From the NCBI GenBank assembly GCA_017451225.1, contig JAFSPZ010000007.1, forward strand, positions 1-36,467: DNA of 36,467 nucleotides, written 5' to 3'. Source of the stretch: Muribaculaceae bacterium (GTDB lineage Bacteria; Bacteroidota; Bacteroidia; Bacteroidales; Muribaculaceae). The stretch's first letter is position 1. Every line of letters begins with the position of its first letter. The notes beneath the pieces were generated by a model. The model saw only the letters and a program-made list of their open reading frames with translations, had not been told where the DNA came from and made no database searches. Of this stretch, positions 24,584 through 32,902 are shown piece by piece. A program made the translations under genes and the position numbers.

Positions 24584-25626
24584 AAATTGTTAGATACATA
24601 TTGCTCATTGTTCTCACATCGCTCATGATAGTGGGTATACTGTGGGCTCGTGACAAAAGCCGTGACGAGGTGTGCAACGAAATCAGGGTAGAGGTTGTGA
24701 ATGACGACAGTACTCATTTTGTTACACGAGCAGGCGTTCTTGAAGAGATGGAGCGCAAGCACATCATTGTCAAGGGCAAGCCCATTTGGCAAATCAATGT
24801 CGAGGACATTGAGGCCAAATTGATGCAATCTCAGTACATCGAGTCGGTGCAGTGCATGTTTGAAGATGGTGGTAGCCTCAAGATCAAGGTGGCGCAGATT
24901 GTGCCAGTGATGAGGGTCTTTGACGGAGATCATTCCTACTATCTCAACAAGAATGGAAAGCGCATGCCTGCAGTGTCGACATTCTATGCCGACGTTCCCA
25001 TAGTTGAGGGGCATTTCACCAGGCAGTACAGTCCGTTGCGCTTGCTGCCCATGATAAGGTATGTGGAGAGCGATTCTTCGCTTAATGCACTGGTGACAAT
25101 GTACTGCATGCGTGACACCAATAATATTTTTATCGTGCCATCAATTCATGGACACGTGGTGAACATGGGGCAATGCAATGATTTCGCCAACAAGTTTGCG
25201 AAGCTGAAGCTCTTTTACAAGAAAGTGATGCCGGTCAAGGGATGGATGTACTACGACACCATCTCGGTGAAATGGGATCATCAGGTTGTGGCTACCAGGC
25301 GCGACAAGGTTGTTGAGAGGGTTCAGGAATATAATCCCGAAGAGGATGAGCAGGCCGATGACCCAGGCACAATGCGCATTAGCGACAACAGCAAGGCACC
25401 AGTGAACAAGATGACACGAGAAAAACAGGCTCCAGCGCCAGCACCTGCTGCGACACAACCCTCTGCTCCTAAACCTGCAGCTGCAAAACCAGCAGGGCAG
25501 CCGTCAAAACCGCCAGAGCAGAAGGCTCCCGCAAAGAGTACTCCTCAAAAAACGGCAGCTGCAAAACCAGCATCAACCGCTAAACCTGCTGCAACTAAGC
25601 CAGCAGCTAAGCCAGGGAAAAAATAA
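24580..25626 (+). CDS. ftsQ: FtsQ-type divisome protein with Ala/Pro/Lys-rich tail
   Basis: A bitopic division protein linking early and late divisome components. The start is probably TTG at 24580, overlapping the murC stop as TTGA. It yields KIVRYILLIVLTSLMIVGILWARDK, a proper short cytoplasmic tail plus membrane span. The next ATG lies inside that span and would destroy it. The periplasmic part includes a POTRA-like region (VTRAGVLEEMERKHIIVKG, about 45-110) and the strand-rich FtsQ domain. From about residue 285 to 348 the protein becomes a low-complexity run of Ala, Pro, Lys and Gln, such as APAPAATQPSAPKPAAAKPA, unlike the compact E. coli protein. The tail is predicted to be periplasmic, possibly spanning or contacting peptidoglycan. 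Confidence 0.88.
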   Translation: MKIVRYILLIVLTSLMIVGILWARDKSRDEVCNEIRVEVVNDDSTHFVTRAGVLEEMERKHIIVKGKPIWQINVEDIEAKLMQSQYIESVQCMFEDGGSLKIKVAQIVPVMRVFDGDHSYYLNKNGKRMPAVSTFYADVPIVEGHFTRQYSPLRLLPMIRYVESDSSLNALVTMYCMRDTNNIFIVPSIHGHVVNMGQCNDFANKFAKLKLFYKKVMPVKGWMYYDTISVKWDHQVVATRRDKVVERVQEYNPEEDEQADDPGTMRISDNSKAPVNKMTREKQAPAPAPAATQPSAPKPAAAKPAGQPSKPPEQKAPAKSTPQKTAAAKPASTAKPAATKPAAKPGKK

Positions 25627-25678
25627 ATTTTGAAATAAATTATATAATATATATTATTACACCTATCAACACACTTTT

Positions 25679-27052
25679 ATGGTCAAGACACAATATATAG
25701 CAGCATTAGAGATTGGCAGTTCAAAGATTGTGGGCGCCATCGCCGAGAAATCACCTTCGGGATATGTGCAGATAAATCATCTTGAAGTTGAGAAACTCGT
25801 CAACAGTGTACGTCATGGATGCATACAGAACGTGGAAAACACTAAGGGCGCAATCAATAATATCATCAAGAAGCTCGAGAACCGCGTGGATGGAGTCATC
25901 GAGGAGATATATGTGGGCTTCAGTGGTCGTTCGCTGCATAGCGAGCCCACCGAGGTAAATCACAATCTTGATGCTACAGTTCCCATTACCGACGACGTGC
26001 TTAACCGCATAATCAGAGAGGCCGGGAAAGACCCCATCAAGAATTATGAGACAATAGATGTTGTGCCTCGAACCTACTATGTTGACAAGAATGAGACAAA
26101 GAATCCAAGTGGACAGTTTGGTTCAAACATCAACATCAAGCTCAACCTCATCGTTGCTAAACCCACGCTCAAGCTAAACCTGGAGAGGGTGATGAGCGGT
26201 GGAACAAGGGTGAAAGATTATCTTGTAACTCCATTGGTGGTAGCCGATGAGATACTTGAAGCATCGGAGAAATCGCTAGGATGTATGCTTGTGGACTTGG
26301 GAGCCGAGACAACAACCGTGTCGATATACAAAGACGGCTCGCTCGTTTATCTCACCACATTGCCCATGGGAGGTCGTAACATTACCCGTGATATCACTAC
26401 AGGACTCAACATTCTTGAAGACACAGCCGAGAGGGTGAAGAAGAACATCAGCAACCCGCTGGACAAGAATGTGGAGCATGTGTCGATTGAGGGTGTGAGC
26501 TCAAGCGATGCCGCCAACTATATTGTGGCAAGAACCGGAGAGCTTATTGCCAATATCAAGCAGCAGATTCAGTATGCAGGAGTCAAGACTGTAGATCTTC
26601 ACAATATAGTGCTGATAGGTGGAGGCGCTCAGCTTCAAGGCTTTGCACGCCGTTTGGAGGATGAGGTGAAGCTTAGAGTGCGCATTGGAACTTATCCCAA
26701 ATCGCTCAATATTGTTGACCACAATATCAACCGTGCCGAGTATGTGCAGATTTTTGCCTTGCTCTCAAAGGCCTCTCAAATCATTCCTAGAAATCACTCA
26801 TGCGTGAGTCGTAACACTTATGGCGATTTTGAGCAAGAGGATTATGAATATCCAAGGAGAGAAGAGCGTGAAGAAGAGCAATCATTTGATTATGATAAAT
26901 TTAGACCTGAAGAAATTGCTCCTCGAGCAAAGCGTGCACAACCTTCGACATCACACGCTGAAGAACCACAGCGTCGCAAGAAACCTTCTTGGATAGAGAA
27001 AGCTCGCAAGAAACTGGAGAACATGATGAACGAGCCCGAAGACGATGAATAG
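25679..27052 (+). CDS. ftsA: Cell division protein FtsA
   Basis: Actin-like ATPase that anchors FtsZ to the inner membrane. The 457-residue protein opens with the phosphate-1 motif ALEIGSSKIVGAIAE, has LVDLGAETTTVSIYKDG (phosphate-2 region) and VLIGGGAQLQGFARRLED (adenosine region). The C-terminal portion is strongly charged (REEREEEQSFDYDKF), then basic, and ends in a likely amphipathic membrane-targeting helix WIEKARKKLENMMNEPEDDE. Location directly before ftsZ is canonical. 63 bases separate the two genes. Confidence 0.96.
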   Translation: MVKTQYIAALEIGSSKIVGAIAEKSPSGYVQINHLEVEKLVNSVRHGCIQNVENTKGAINNIIKKLENRVDGVIEEIYVGFSGRSLHSEPTEVNHNLDATVPITDDVLNRIIREAGKDPIKNYETIDVVPRTYYVDKNETKNPSGQFGSNINIKLNLIVAKPTLKLNLERVMSGGTRVKDYLVTPLVVADEILEASEKSLGCMLVDLGAETTTVSIYKDGSLVYLTTLPMGGRNITRDITTGLNILEDTAERVKKNISNPLDKNVEHVSIEGVSSSDAANYIVARTGELIANIKQQIQYAGVKTVDLHNIVLIGGGAQLQGFARRLEDEVKLRVRIGTYPKSLNIVDHNINRAEYVQIFALLSKASQIIPRNHSCVSRNTYGDFEQEDYEYPRREEREEEQSFDYDKFRPEEIAPRAKRAQPSTSHAEEPQRRKKPSWIEKARKKLENMMNEPEDDE

Positions 27053-27115
27053 TCAATTGGGCTAGAATCAGATTATTTCAATTTATTATTAGAAAACACT
27101 TCAATTTAGAAAGAT

Positions 27116-28534
27116 ATGGATAATGAAAATATGGGGAATAACCCCACCATAGGATTTGAAAACGCATCGACTCCAATTATTGAGCAACAAAATATCTTTA
27201 CCGATTTGGAAAAGAATCCAGGATTTGTAGAGCAGAATCCAACGAGTAAGGCCCCTTGCATCATCAAAGTGATAGGAATTGGTGGAGGTGGCAACAATGC
27301 TATCAATCACATGTATGACCAGCATGTGGGTGGCGTATCGTTTGTCGTGATGAACACCGACCGCCAGGCTCTTAACAACTCACCTGTCCCCAACAGGGTG
27401 TTGATAGGTCCTAACACTACCTTTGGCCTGGGAGCAGGAAATCAGCCTGAGCTTGCCAAGCAGGCAGCCGAGGAAAGTGAACAAGAAATAGCGGCGCTCT
27501 TCGACGATGAGACCAAGATGGTCTTTATCACCGCCGGAATGGGTGGCGGAACAGGAACTGGTGCGGCGCCTGTGGTGGCTCGCATAGCGCGTGAGAAAGG
27601 CGTGCTTACCATAGGTATCGTTACCATTCCATTCCTGTTTGAGGGTAAAAAGAAGATTATCAAAGCGTTGAGTGGAGCCGACGAGATGCAGAAGTATGTC
27701 GACGCTCTTCTCATCATCAACAATGAGCGCTTGAGTGAGATATATCCCGACTTGAACTTCATGAATGCCTTTGGCAAGGCCGACGACACACTGTCGGTTG
27801 CCGCTCGAAGCATTAGCGATATTATCAATGTGGATGGCTACATCAATCTTGACTTCAATGATGTCAATACCACTCTGCGTGAAGGTGGAGTTGCTATTAT
27901 CAGTTCGGGATATGGTGAGGGTGAGAATCGTGTGACAAAGGCTATTGAAGACGCTCTCAACTCACCACTGCTCAAGAACCGTGACGTTTATGGTTCTCAA
28001 AAGATATTGATGAACTTCTACTTCTCGAGGAACGCACAGAATGAGTTCAAGATGGCCGAAATTGATGAAATGCGTAATTTCATGACTCAGTTCACTCACG
28101 ATGTAGATGTGATTTGGGGTGTGGCCTATGACGACACTCTGGGAGAGAAGGTGAAAATGACAATGCTTGCGGCTGGTTTCAATGTTTCGCTCGATGCCGA
28201 GACTGCAATAGCCGAGGGCGACCGTAAGAGCGAGTCTAAGGCTGCAGCATCACCTTCAAGCCGAATTGAGCAAGAGTATGGCGAGAAGTTCAATGAACTT
28301 GACATTGACCGTGCCAAGGCTCAGTACATCGTGCTTCGTCCTGAGGATATTGACAACGACGAGATTGTGGACCTGCTTGAGAAGAATCCTGCGTTCAAGC
28401 GCGACCAGCAGGTTAAGAACGTGTTCCGAGAGTTGCAGAATGCTCCAACCAAGCCTGCAGCGCCCAAACCCGTATCGCCGCTTGCCAAAAAGAAACCAAG
28501 CAGCACTACTGCAACCATTTCTTTCAACGATTAA
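27116..28534 (+). CDS. ftsZ: Cell division GTPase FtsZ
   Basis: Tubulin-like GTPase forming the Z ring. Of 472 residues, the first ~47 are a non-conserved N-terminal extension. The GTPase core then gives VIGIGGGGNNAINHM (52-66), the tubulin signature GMGGGTGTGAAPVVA (141-155), and NLDFNDV with its catalytic loop Asp. A variable linker rich in Ala, Pro, Lys and Ser leads to a short C-terminal motif ending ISFND, with P-x-x-x acidic/basic features instead of the typical DIPxFLR peptide. It closes the dcw cluster; serS starts 37 bases later on the same strand, so readthrough is possible. Confidence 0.97.
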   Translation: MDNENMGNNPTIGFENASTPIIEQQNIFTDLEKNPGFVEQNPTSKAPCIIKVIGIGGGGNNAINHMYDQHVGGVSFVVMNTDRQALNNSPVPNRVLIGPNTTFGLGAGNQPELAKQAAEESEQEIAALFDDETKMVFITAGMGGGTGTGAAPVVARIAREKGVLTIGIVTIPFLFEGKKKIIKALSGADEMQKYVDALLIINNERLSEIYPDLNFMNAFGKADDTLSVAARSISDIINVDGYINLDFNDVNTTLREGGVAIISSGYGEGENRVTKAIEDALNSPLLKNRDVYGSQKILMNFYFSRNAQNEFKMAEIDEMRNFMTQFTHDVDVIWGVAYDDTLGEKVKMTMLAAGFNVSLDAETAIAEGDRKSESKAAASPSSRIEQEYGEKFNELDIDRAKAQYIVLRPEDIDNDEIVDLLEKNPAFKRDQQVKNVFRELQNAPTKPAAPKPVSPLAKKKPSSTTATISFND

Positions 28535-28571
28535 TAGACAACCCAAGAATAAAAAAATATAAGACAATATA

Positions 28572-29843
28572 ATGTTAACATTACAATTAATCAACGAGAA
28601 TCCCGAGCATGTGATTGAGCGTCTTGCAGTGAAGAATTTTGATGCAAGAGAGCCCATCATGAAAGTGGTAGAGCTCGACAAGCAGCGCCGTGCCGCTCAA
28701 AAGGAGCGTGACGACAATGCCTCACAGCTCAACAAGATGGCGTCGCAGATTGGCGCCCTCATGAAACAGGGCAAGCGCGACGAGGCCGAGCAGGCCAAAG
28801 CCGCCGTTGCACAACTCAAAGCAACCAACAAAGAAATCGACGACCGCATGACAGCCGCCGCAAGTGAGATAACAGAGATTTTGCTTTCCGTTCCCAATGT
28901 GCCTTACGAAGGAGTGCCCAAGGGCCTCACTGCCGAGGACAATGTAGTGGAAAAGTCTGGTGGTCCTGAGCCTCACTTGAGCGAGGACGCACTGCCACAC
29001 TGGGAACTCGCCAAGAAATATAACCTCATCGACTTTGACCTGGGAGTGAAAATCACAGGTGCTGGTTTCCCTGTCTATGTGGGCAAGGGTGCAAAGCTGC
29101 AGCGTGCTCTTATCCAGTTCTTCCTCGACGAGGCTAGCAAGGCGGGATATGTTGAGATTGAACCTCCATTGGTAGTAAATGAGGCGTCGGGACTTGGCAC
29201 CGGTCAGCTTCCCGATAAGGAAGGACAAATGTATCACTGCCAGGTTGATAATTTCTATCTCATTCCCACTGCCGAGGTGCCTGTGACAAACATGTACCGC
29301 GACGTGATTATCAATCAGGATGACCTCCCCAAGAAAAACTGCGCCTACAGTGCCTGCTTCCGCCGTGAGGCTGGCTCCTATGGCAAGGACGTGCGTGGCT
29401 TGAACCGTCTGCATCAGTTTGACAAGGTGGAGATTGTGCGCATCGAGCGCCCCGAGGACAGCTATGCCGCACTCGAGGAGATGAAAGACCACGTTCAGGG
29501 CTTGCTCGAAAAGCTCGAACTGCCATGGCACATCCTCAGGCTTTGTGGTGGCGACATGAGCTTCACCAGCGCCATTACCTTCGACTTTGAGGTGTGGAGT
29601 GCTGCTCAGAAGCGCTGGCTCGAGGTAAGCTCGGTCTCCAACTTCGAGACCTATCAGGCCAACCGCCTCAAGTGCCGCTATCGTGGCGATGACAAGAAGA
29701 CTCATCTGTGCCACACTCTTAACGGCTCGGCGCTGGCACTGCCTCGCATCGTGGCTGCGTTGCTCGAGAACAACCAGACCCCCGAGGGCATACGCATCCC
29801 CAAGGCTCTCCAGCCTTACACCGGTTTTGACATCATTAACTAA
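28572..29843 (+). CDS. serS: Seryl-tRNA synthetase
   Basis: Class II synthetase charging tRNA-Ser with serine. The 423-residue protein has the N-terminal tRNA-binding coiled coil (about residues 30-100, with heptad-like KERDDNASQLNKMASQIG). The class II core follows: motif 2 FRREAGSYGKDVRGLNRLHQF and motif 3 NGSALALPRIVAALLENNQ. The serine-specific HTLNGSAL context is intact. Length is typical. The gene lies 37 bases after ftsZ, possibly transcribed with the end of the dcw cluster. An inverted repeat follows its stop. Confidence 0.97.
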   Translation: MLTLQLINENPEHVIERLAVKNFDAREPIMKVVELDKQRRAAQKERDDNASQLNKMASQIGALMKQGKRDEAEQAKAAVAQLKATNKEIDDRMTAAASEITEILLSVPNVPYEGVPKGLTAEDNVVEKSGGPEPHLSEDALPHWELAKKYNLIDFDLGVKITGAGFPVYVGKGAKLQRALIQFFLDEASKAGYVEIEPPLVVNEASGLGTGQLPDKEGQMYHCQVDNFYLIPTAEVPVTNMYRDVIINQDDLPKKNCAYSACFRREAGSYGKDVRGLNRLHQFDKVEIVRIERPEDSYAALEEMKDHVQGLLEKLELPWHILRLCGGDMSFTSAITFDFEVWSAAQKRWLEVSSVSNFETYQANRLKCRYRGDDKKTHLCHTLNGSALALPRIVAALLENNQTPEGIRIPKALQPYTGFDIIN

Positions 29844-29865
29844 GAGAGATAACTTTTTTTAATTG

Positions 29866-29905
29866 CAAATGTACATGGAATTCATCGTGGTTCTGTGTAC
29901 ATTTG
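29866..29905. terminator. 10-bp inverted repeat after serS
   Basis: caaatgtaca (29866-29875) and tgtacatttg (29896-29905) are perfect complements with a 20-base loop, 22 bases after the serS stop. No strong T run follows, so it is a possible terminator or processing hairpin rather than a classical one. Confidence 0.5.
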
Positions 29906-30026
29906 TGCTTTATGAGAGGAGTGGCTGGGAATGACCAGGTTTTTATTAAAACTTGTTTTTTTTGAGTTTTTTAGGGATGGAAGCGCTGAATTTTTGTAAC
30001 TTCGCAGTCTAAAAGTTGTTATACCC

Positions 30027-30431
30027 ATGTCGGGACTAAGATTATATAAGAGCGAGAAGCTGTGCAGCAAGATAGAGATTGAAAAGCTGTATGCTCGCGG
30101 GACATCAATAATTGCTTATCCGCTTCGTGCGGTGTGGCTTGAGGTGCCCCGGGATGATTGGCGCCATCCTGTTGCCGCTCGATTCCTTATATCAATCCCC
30201 AAGAAGCGCATTCGCCATGCTGTGGACCGCGTGCTGCTGCGTCGCCGCACTCGTGAGGCATATCGTCTAAACCGCAGTTTCCTTGATGGTGTCGCTCAAG
30301 AAGGCAAGACAGTTCTCATTGGATTCAACTGGCTTGCCAATCATGAGTACAACTATGTTACTATCGAGCGCAGCATGCAAGAAATATTGCGCAAGATTTC
30401 ATCAGCTATCATTCAAGAGAAAGAGGCATGA
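30027..30431 (+). CDS. rnpA: Ribonuclease P protein component
   Basis: Protein subunit that helps the RNase P RNA bind and process the 5' end of precursor tRNAs. The 134-residue basic protein contains the family core [29 protein letters not shown] in two halves, about residues 53-90, corresponding to the conserved RNR helix. A weak -7 element TAACTTCG (29997-30004) lies 23 bases before the start. Its stop overlaps the start of the YidD-TatD gene by four bases (ATGA). The rnpA-yidD pairing is standard and links tRNA processing with membrane protein insertion genes. Confidence 0.93.
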   Translation: MSGLRLYKSEKLCSKIEIEKLYARGTSIIAYPLRAVWLEVPRDDWRHPVAARFLISIPKKRIRHAVDRVLLRRRTREAYRLNRSFLDGVAQEGKTVLIGFNWLANHEYNYVTIERSMQEILRKISSAIIQEKEA

Positions 30432-31294
30432 AACCGAGCATTAGCAACATATTCAAGTGGTTGCTCATTCTGCCCATCAGGTTCTACCAGAAGTGCATAT
30501 CGCCTCTTACTCCTCCTGCATGCCGCTATACCCCCACTTGCAGTAACTATGCTGTTGAGGCTATTCAGAGCTATGGTCCTATCAAGGGTATGTGGCTAGC
30601 TGTCAAGCGCATTGTGAGCTGCAATCCATGGGGCGGTCATGGCTACGACCCTGTGCCCCCCATCATTACCAATTTCCACAGTCATGATGCCAATGCCGAG
30701 CATGCATTGATAAGTGTTGATGTTGACGATTTCAATCCACAGCCTGGGAAGGTGTATTCGGTGGGAATTCACCCCTGGCATATTGCCGATGACTGGCAAG
30801 AGAAAATATTGCAACTTGAGGAGATGGCGCATCACTACCAAGTGGTGGCAATAGGGGAGACGGGGCTTGACTCGCTAAAAGGCGCCTCGCTTGAATTGCA
30901 GGAGAAGGTGATGCAGGCTCACATTGACATTGCCGTTGCAACAGAGAAGCCACTCATTATACATTGCGTGCGCACCTCGCAGCAAGTACTCAAGCTGTGG
31001 CGGGGCAATCCACAAGCCCACAATGTAGCATGGGTGATTCACGGATTCAGGGGCAACGAGAATGTGGCGCGTGAGCTGGTTGATGCGGGTTTCTATCTGT
31101 CATTTGGTGCAAAGTTTAACGAAAAGGCTCTCGCCATCGCCCCTATAGACCACTTGCTTGTGGAGACCGACGATGAGCCGTCGGTAAACATCAAAGATGT
31201 GTTTAAATCGATAGCTCAAGTTAAGCAGTGCAGCGTGTGGCGCCTGCGCCGCAAGGTTCGCCGCACCGCCCTGAGAATTGTCAAATATAAATAA
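30428..31294 (+). CDS. YidD-TatD fusion protein
   Basis: One 288-residue open frame joins two proteins normally encoded separately. Residues 1-77 are YidD, the membrane-insertion efficiency factor: an amphipathic N-terminus, [19 protein letters not shown] (25-42) and [13 protein letters not shown] (65-77). Residues 81-288 are a TatD-type metal-dependent DNase/hydrolase with HxH (H84, H86), GETGLD (143-148), IIHCVR (H179), IHGFRG (H205) and the acidic ETDDEP (D248). All metal ligands seem present. Almost no linker separates the two domains, as if a stop codon between adjacent yidD and tatD genes was lost. The TatD part is near the short end of the family. The next gene starts one base after the stop. 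Whether both halves work, or a processed product forms, is unknown. Confidence 0.88.
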   Translation: MKPSISNIFKWLLILPIRFYQKCISPLTPPACRYTPTCSNYAVEAIQSYGPIKGMWLAVKRIVSCNPWGGHGYDPVPPIITNFHSHDANAEHALISVDVDDFNPQPGKVYSVGIHPWHIADDWQEKILQLEEMAHHYQVVAIGETGLDSLKGASLELQEKVMQAHIDIAVATEKPLIIHCVRTSQQVLKLWRGNPQAHNVAWVIHGFRGNENVARELVDAGFYLSFGAKFNEKALAIAPIDHLLVETDDEPSVNIKDVFKSIAQVKQCSVWRLRRKVRRTALRIVKYK

Positions 31295-31295
31295 A

Positions 31296-32144
31296 ATGCC
31301 TGATAGCGAAAAAATTTCACAAACTGTTACGGTAGTTATTCCCTTGTATCGCAACAATTTGAGTGCGATTGAACATTGGGCTATAGAGCGCAATCGGCGT
31401 GTGTTGTCGTCGCAGCGAGATGTTGCCATTGTGTGTCCCGATGAGTTAGATTTATCTCCTCTCGATGAGTTGCTGGGCATCACGTCGGGCCGTTGCCGCG
31501 TGGAGCGATTTGCACATTCTTTCTTTGACGGACGTCAGGGTTACAACCAACTCATGCTTAGCCGTCAGTTCTACTCACGATTCAAGCAGTCGCAGTTCAT
31601 AGCAATAATTCAAACTGATGTGGCACTTTTTCACGACTCTCTCGACTACTGGTGCTCTCTCGACTACGATTATGTGGGAGCTCCATGGCTGCCAGCAAGA
31701 AACGAGATAGAGGGATGGAATGTACCCAAACGAGCTATGTATCAAATAAGGTGTGGATGGGCACGGTTTAGAGGAGGATTCCACTCAGTGCAGCTAAAGT
31801 GGAAAGTGGGCAACGGCGGTTTCTCGCTAAGGCGCGTAGAAGCGATGCTGCGCGTGCTAGACAAACATCCTGCCGAGATTGTCGAGATGGCAAAAGATTC
31901 GAGCCATAACTCAAACTTTGAGGATGTGGTTTGGAGTGTGCGCGTCAATGAGTTATGGCCTAACAGCCTGCGCATCCCCGACTATACTACGGCTGCTCAT
32001 TTCTCTATTGAAGGCCATCCCGAGATGGCTATGAGTCTCACTGGTGGCCAGCTGCCTATGGGCACTCATGCATTCTATCGTCATCGCAACCGCAAGTTCT
32101 GGTCTAAATTTTTAGATTTCACTAAAATAGACCATAACATCTGA
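31296..32144 (+). CDS. DUF5672 family glycosyltransferase-like protein
   Basis: A 282-residue protein with a GT-A-like pattern: the N-terminal strand TVTVVIPLYRNN, FIAIIQTDVALF with an acidic residue placed like a DxD site, the YDYVGAPWLP segment, and GNGGFSLRRVEAML. These are the marks I associate with DUF5672. I start it at the ATG at 31296, one base after the previous stop. A TTG at 31278 in the same frame would overlap the upstream gene and adds little. Likely role: transfer of a sugar to a cell-surface glycan. Donor and acceptor are unknown. The gene is followed by a 152-base gap with a separate promoter for the next gene. Confidence 0.82.
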   Translation: MPDSEKISQTVTVVIPLYRNNLSAIEHWAIERNRRVLSSQRDVAIVCPDELDLSPLDELLGITSGRCRVERFAHSFFDGRQGYNQLMLSRQFYSRFKQSQFIAIIQTDVALFHDSLDYWCSLDYDYVGAPWLPARNEIEGWNVPKRAMYQIRCGWARFRGGFHSVQLKWKVGNGGFSLRRVEAMLRVLDKHPAEIVEMAKDSSHNSNFEDVVWSVRVNELWPNSLRIPDYTTAAHFSIEGHPEMAMSLTGGQLPMGTHAFYRHRNRKFWSKFLDFTKIDHNI

Positions 32145-32259
32145 GAATTAGCTGAACCACCTTCTTTGTGATAGCTAATAAGTGCTAAATCAGAAATCGT
32201 GTTCACTATAAAGATTATAGATTTTTGCACCTAAAACTCATTATTTCATATTTTATTAC

Positions 32260-32267
32260 TACATTTG
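32260..32267 (+). promoter_or_regulatory. Putative -7 element of the DUF4254 operon
   Basis: TACATTTG followed by C matches TAnnTTTG and lies 29 bases before the start at 32297. I found no TTG at the expected spacing upstream, so the promoter is supported by the -7 motif alone. Confidence 0.5.
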
Positions 32268-32296
32268 CACGCTATAGAATAAATATCAAATAACAA

Positions 32297-32902
32297 ATGG
32301 ACTTTGCTGAAAGCGCTAATGTCATTTTTGACAAAACAATCAAACTTTATCACGTCACTGACAATGTAGACGCTAAAATTTCGTCACCCTACCCCGAGGG
32401 GACACTTGAGGCTGCACTTTTCACCAAATGCTGGATTGATACTGTGCAGTGGCACCTCGAGGATATAATTCGCAACCCTGATATCGACCCTGTTGAGGCT
32501 CTTGCACTCAAACGTCGCATCGATCACAGCAATCAGGACCGCACCGACCTCGTGGAGGAAATAGACAGCTATTTCCGCAAGTTTTATGAAGGGGTCGAAG
32601 TTCTTCCCGATGCTACAATCAACACTGAGAGTCCTGCATGGGCATTAGACCGCTTGTCGATTCTTGCATTGAAGATATATCACATGCGTGAACAGGTGGA
32701 GCGTGCCGATGCTTCGGCCGAGCACAAAGCTCAATGCCAAGGCAAGCTCGATGTGCTGCTTGAGCAACGCGTAGACTTGATTACAGCCATCGACCAATTG
32801 CTCGCCGATTTCACTACTGGCCGCAAATATATGAAAGTCTATCGGCAGATGAAGATGTATAACGACCCTTCGACCAATCCAGTTTTGTATGGCAAAAAAT
32901 AG
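32297..32902 (+). CDS. DUF4254 domain protein
   Basis: A 201-residue, all-helical looking soluble protein. Marks I associate with DUF4254 include LEAALFTKCWIDTVQWHLED (about 37-56), ALKRRIDHSNQDRTDLVEEID (75-95) and a C-terminal YRQMKMYNDPSTNP. No signal peptide or membrane span is visible. Its molecular role is not established. In Bacteroidota it is regularly found beside family 9 glycosyltransferase genes, and here its end overlaps the glycosyltransferase start by 14 bases. This suggests it helps the same envelope-glycan step. Confidence 0.85.
   Translation: MDFAESANVIFDKTIKLYHVTDNVDAKISSPYPEGTLEAALFTKCWIDTVQWHLEDIIRNPDIDPVEALALKRRIDHSNQDRTDLVEEIDSYFRKFYEGVEVLPDATINTESPAWALDRLSILALKIYHMREQVERADASAEHKAQCQGKLDVLLEQRVDLITAIDQLLADFTTGRKYMKVYRQMKMYNDPSTNPVLYGKK

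Noticed and set aside
32101-32133. Inverted repeat ggtcta/tagacc at the end of the DUF5672 gene
   Set aside because: It is only 6 bp, lies within coding sequence, and has no T run after it.
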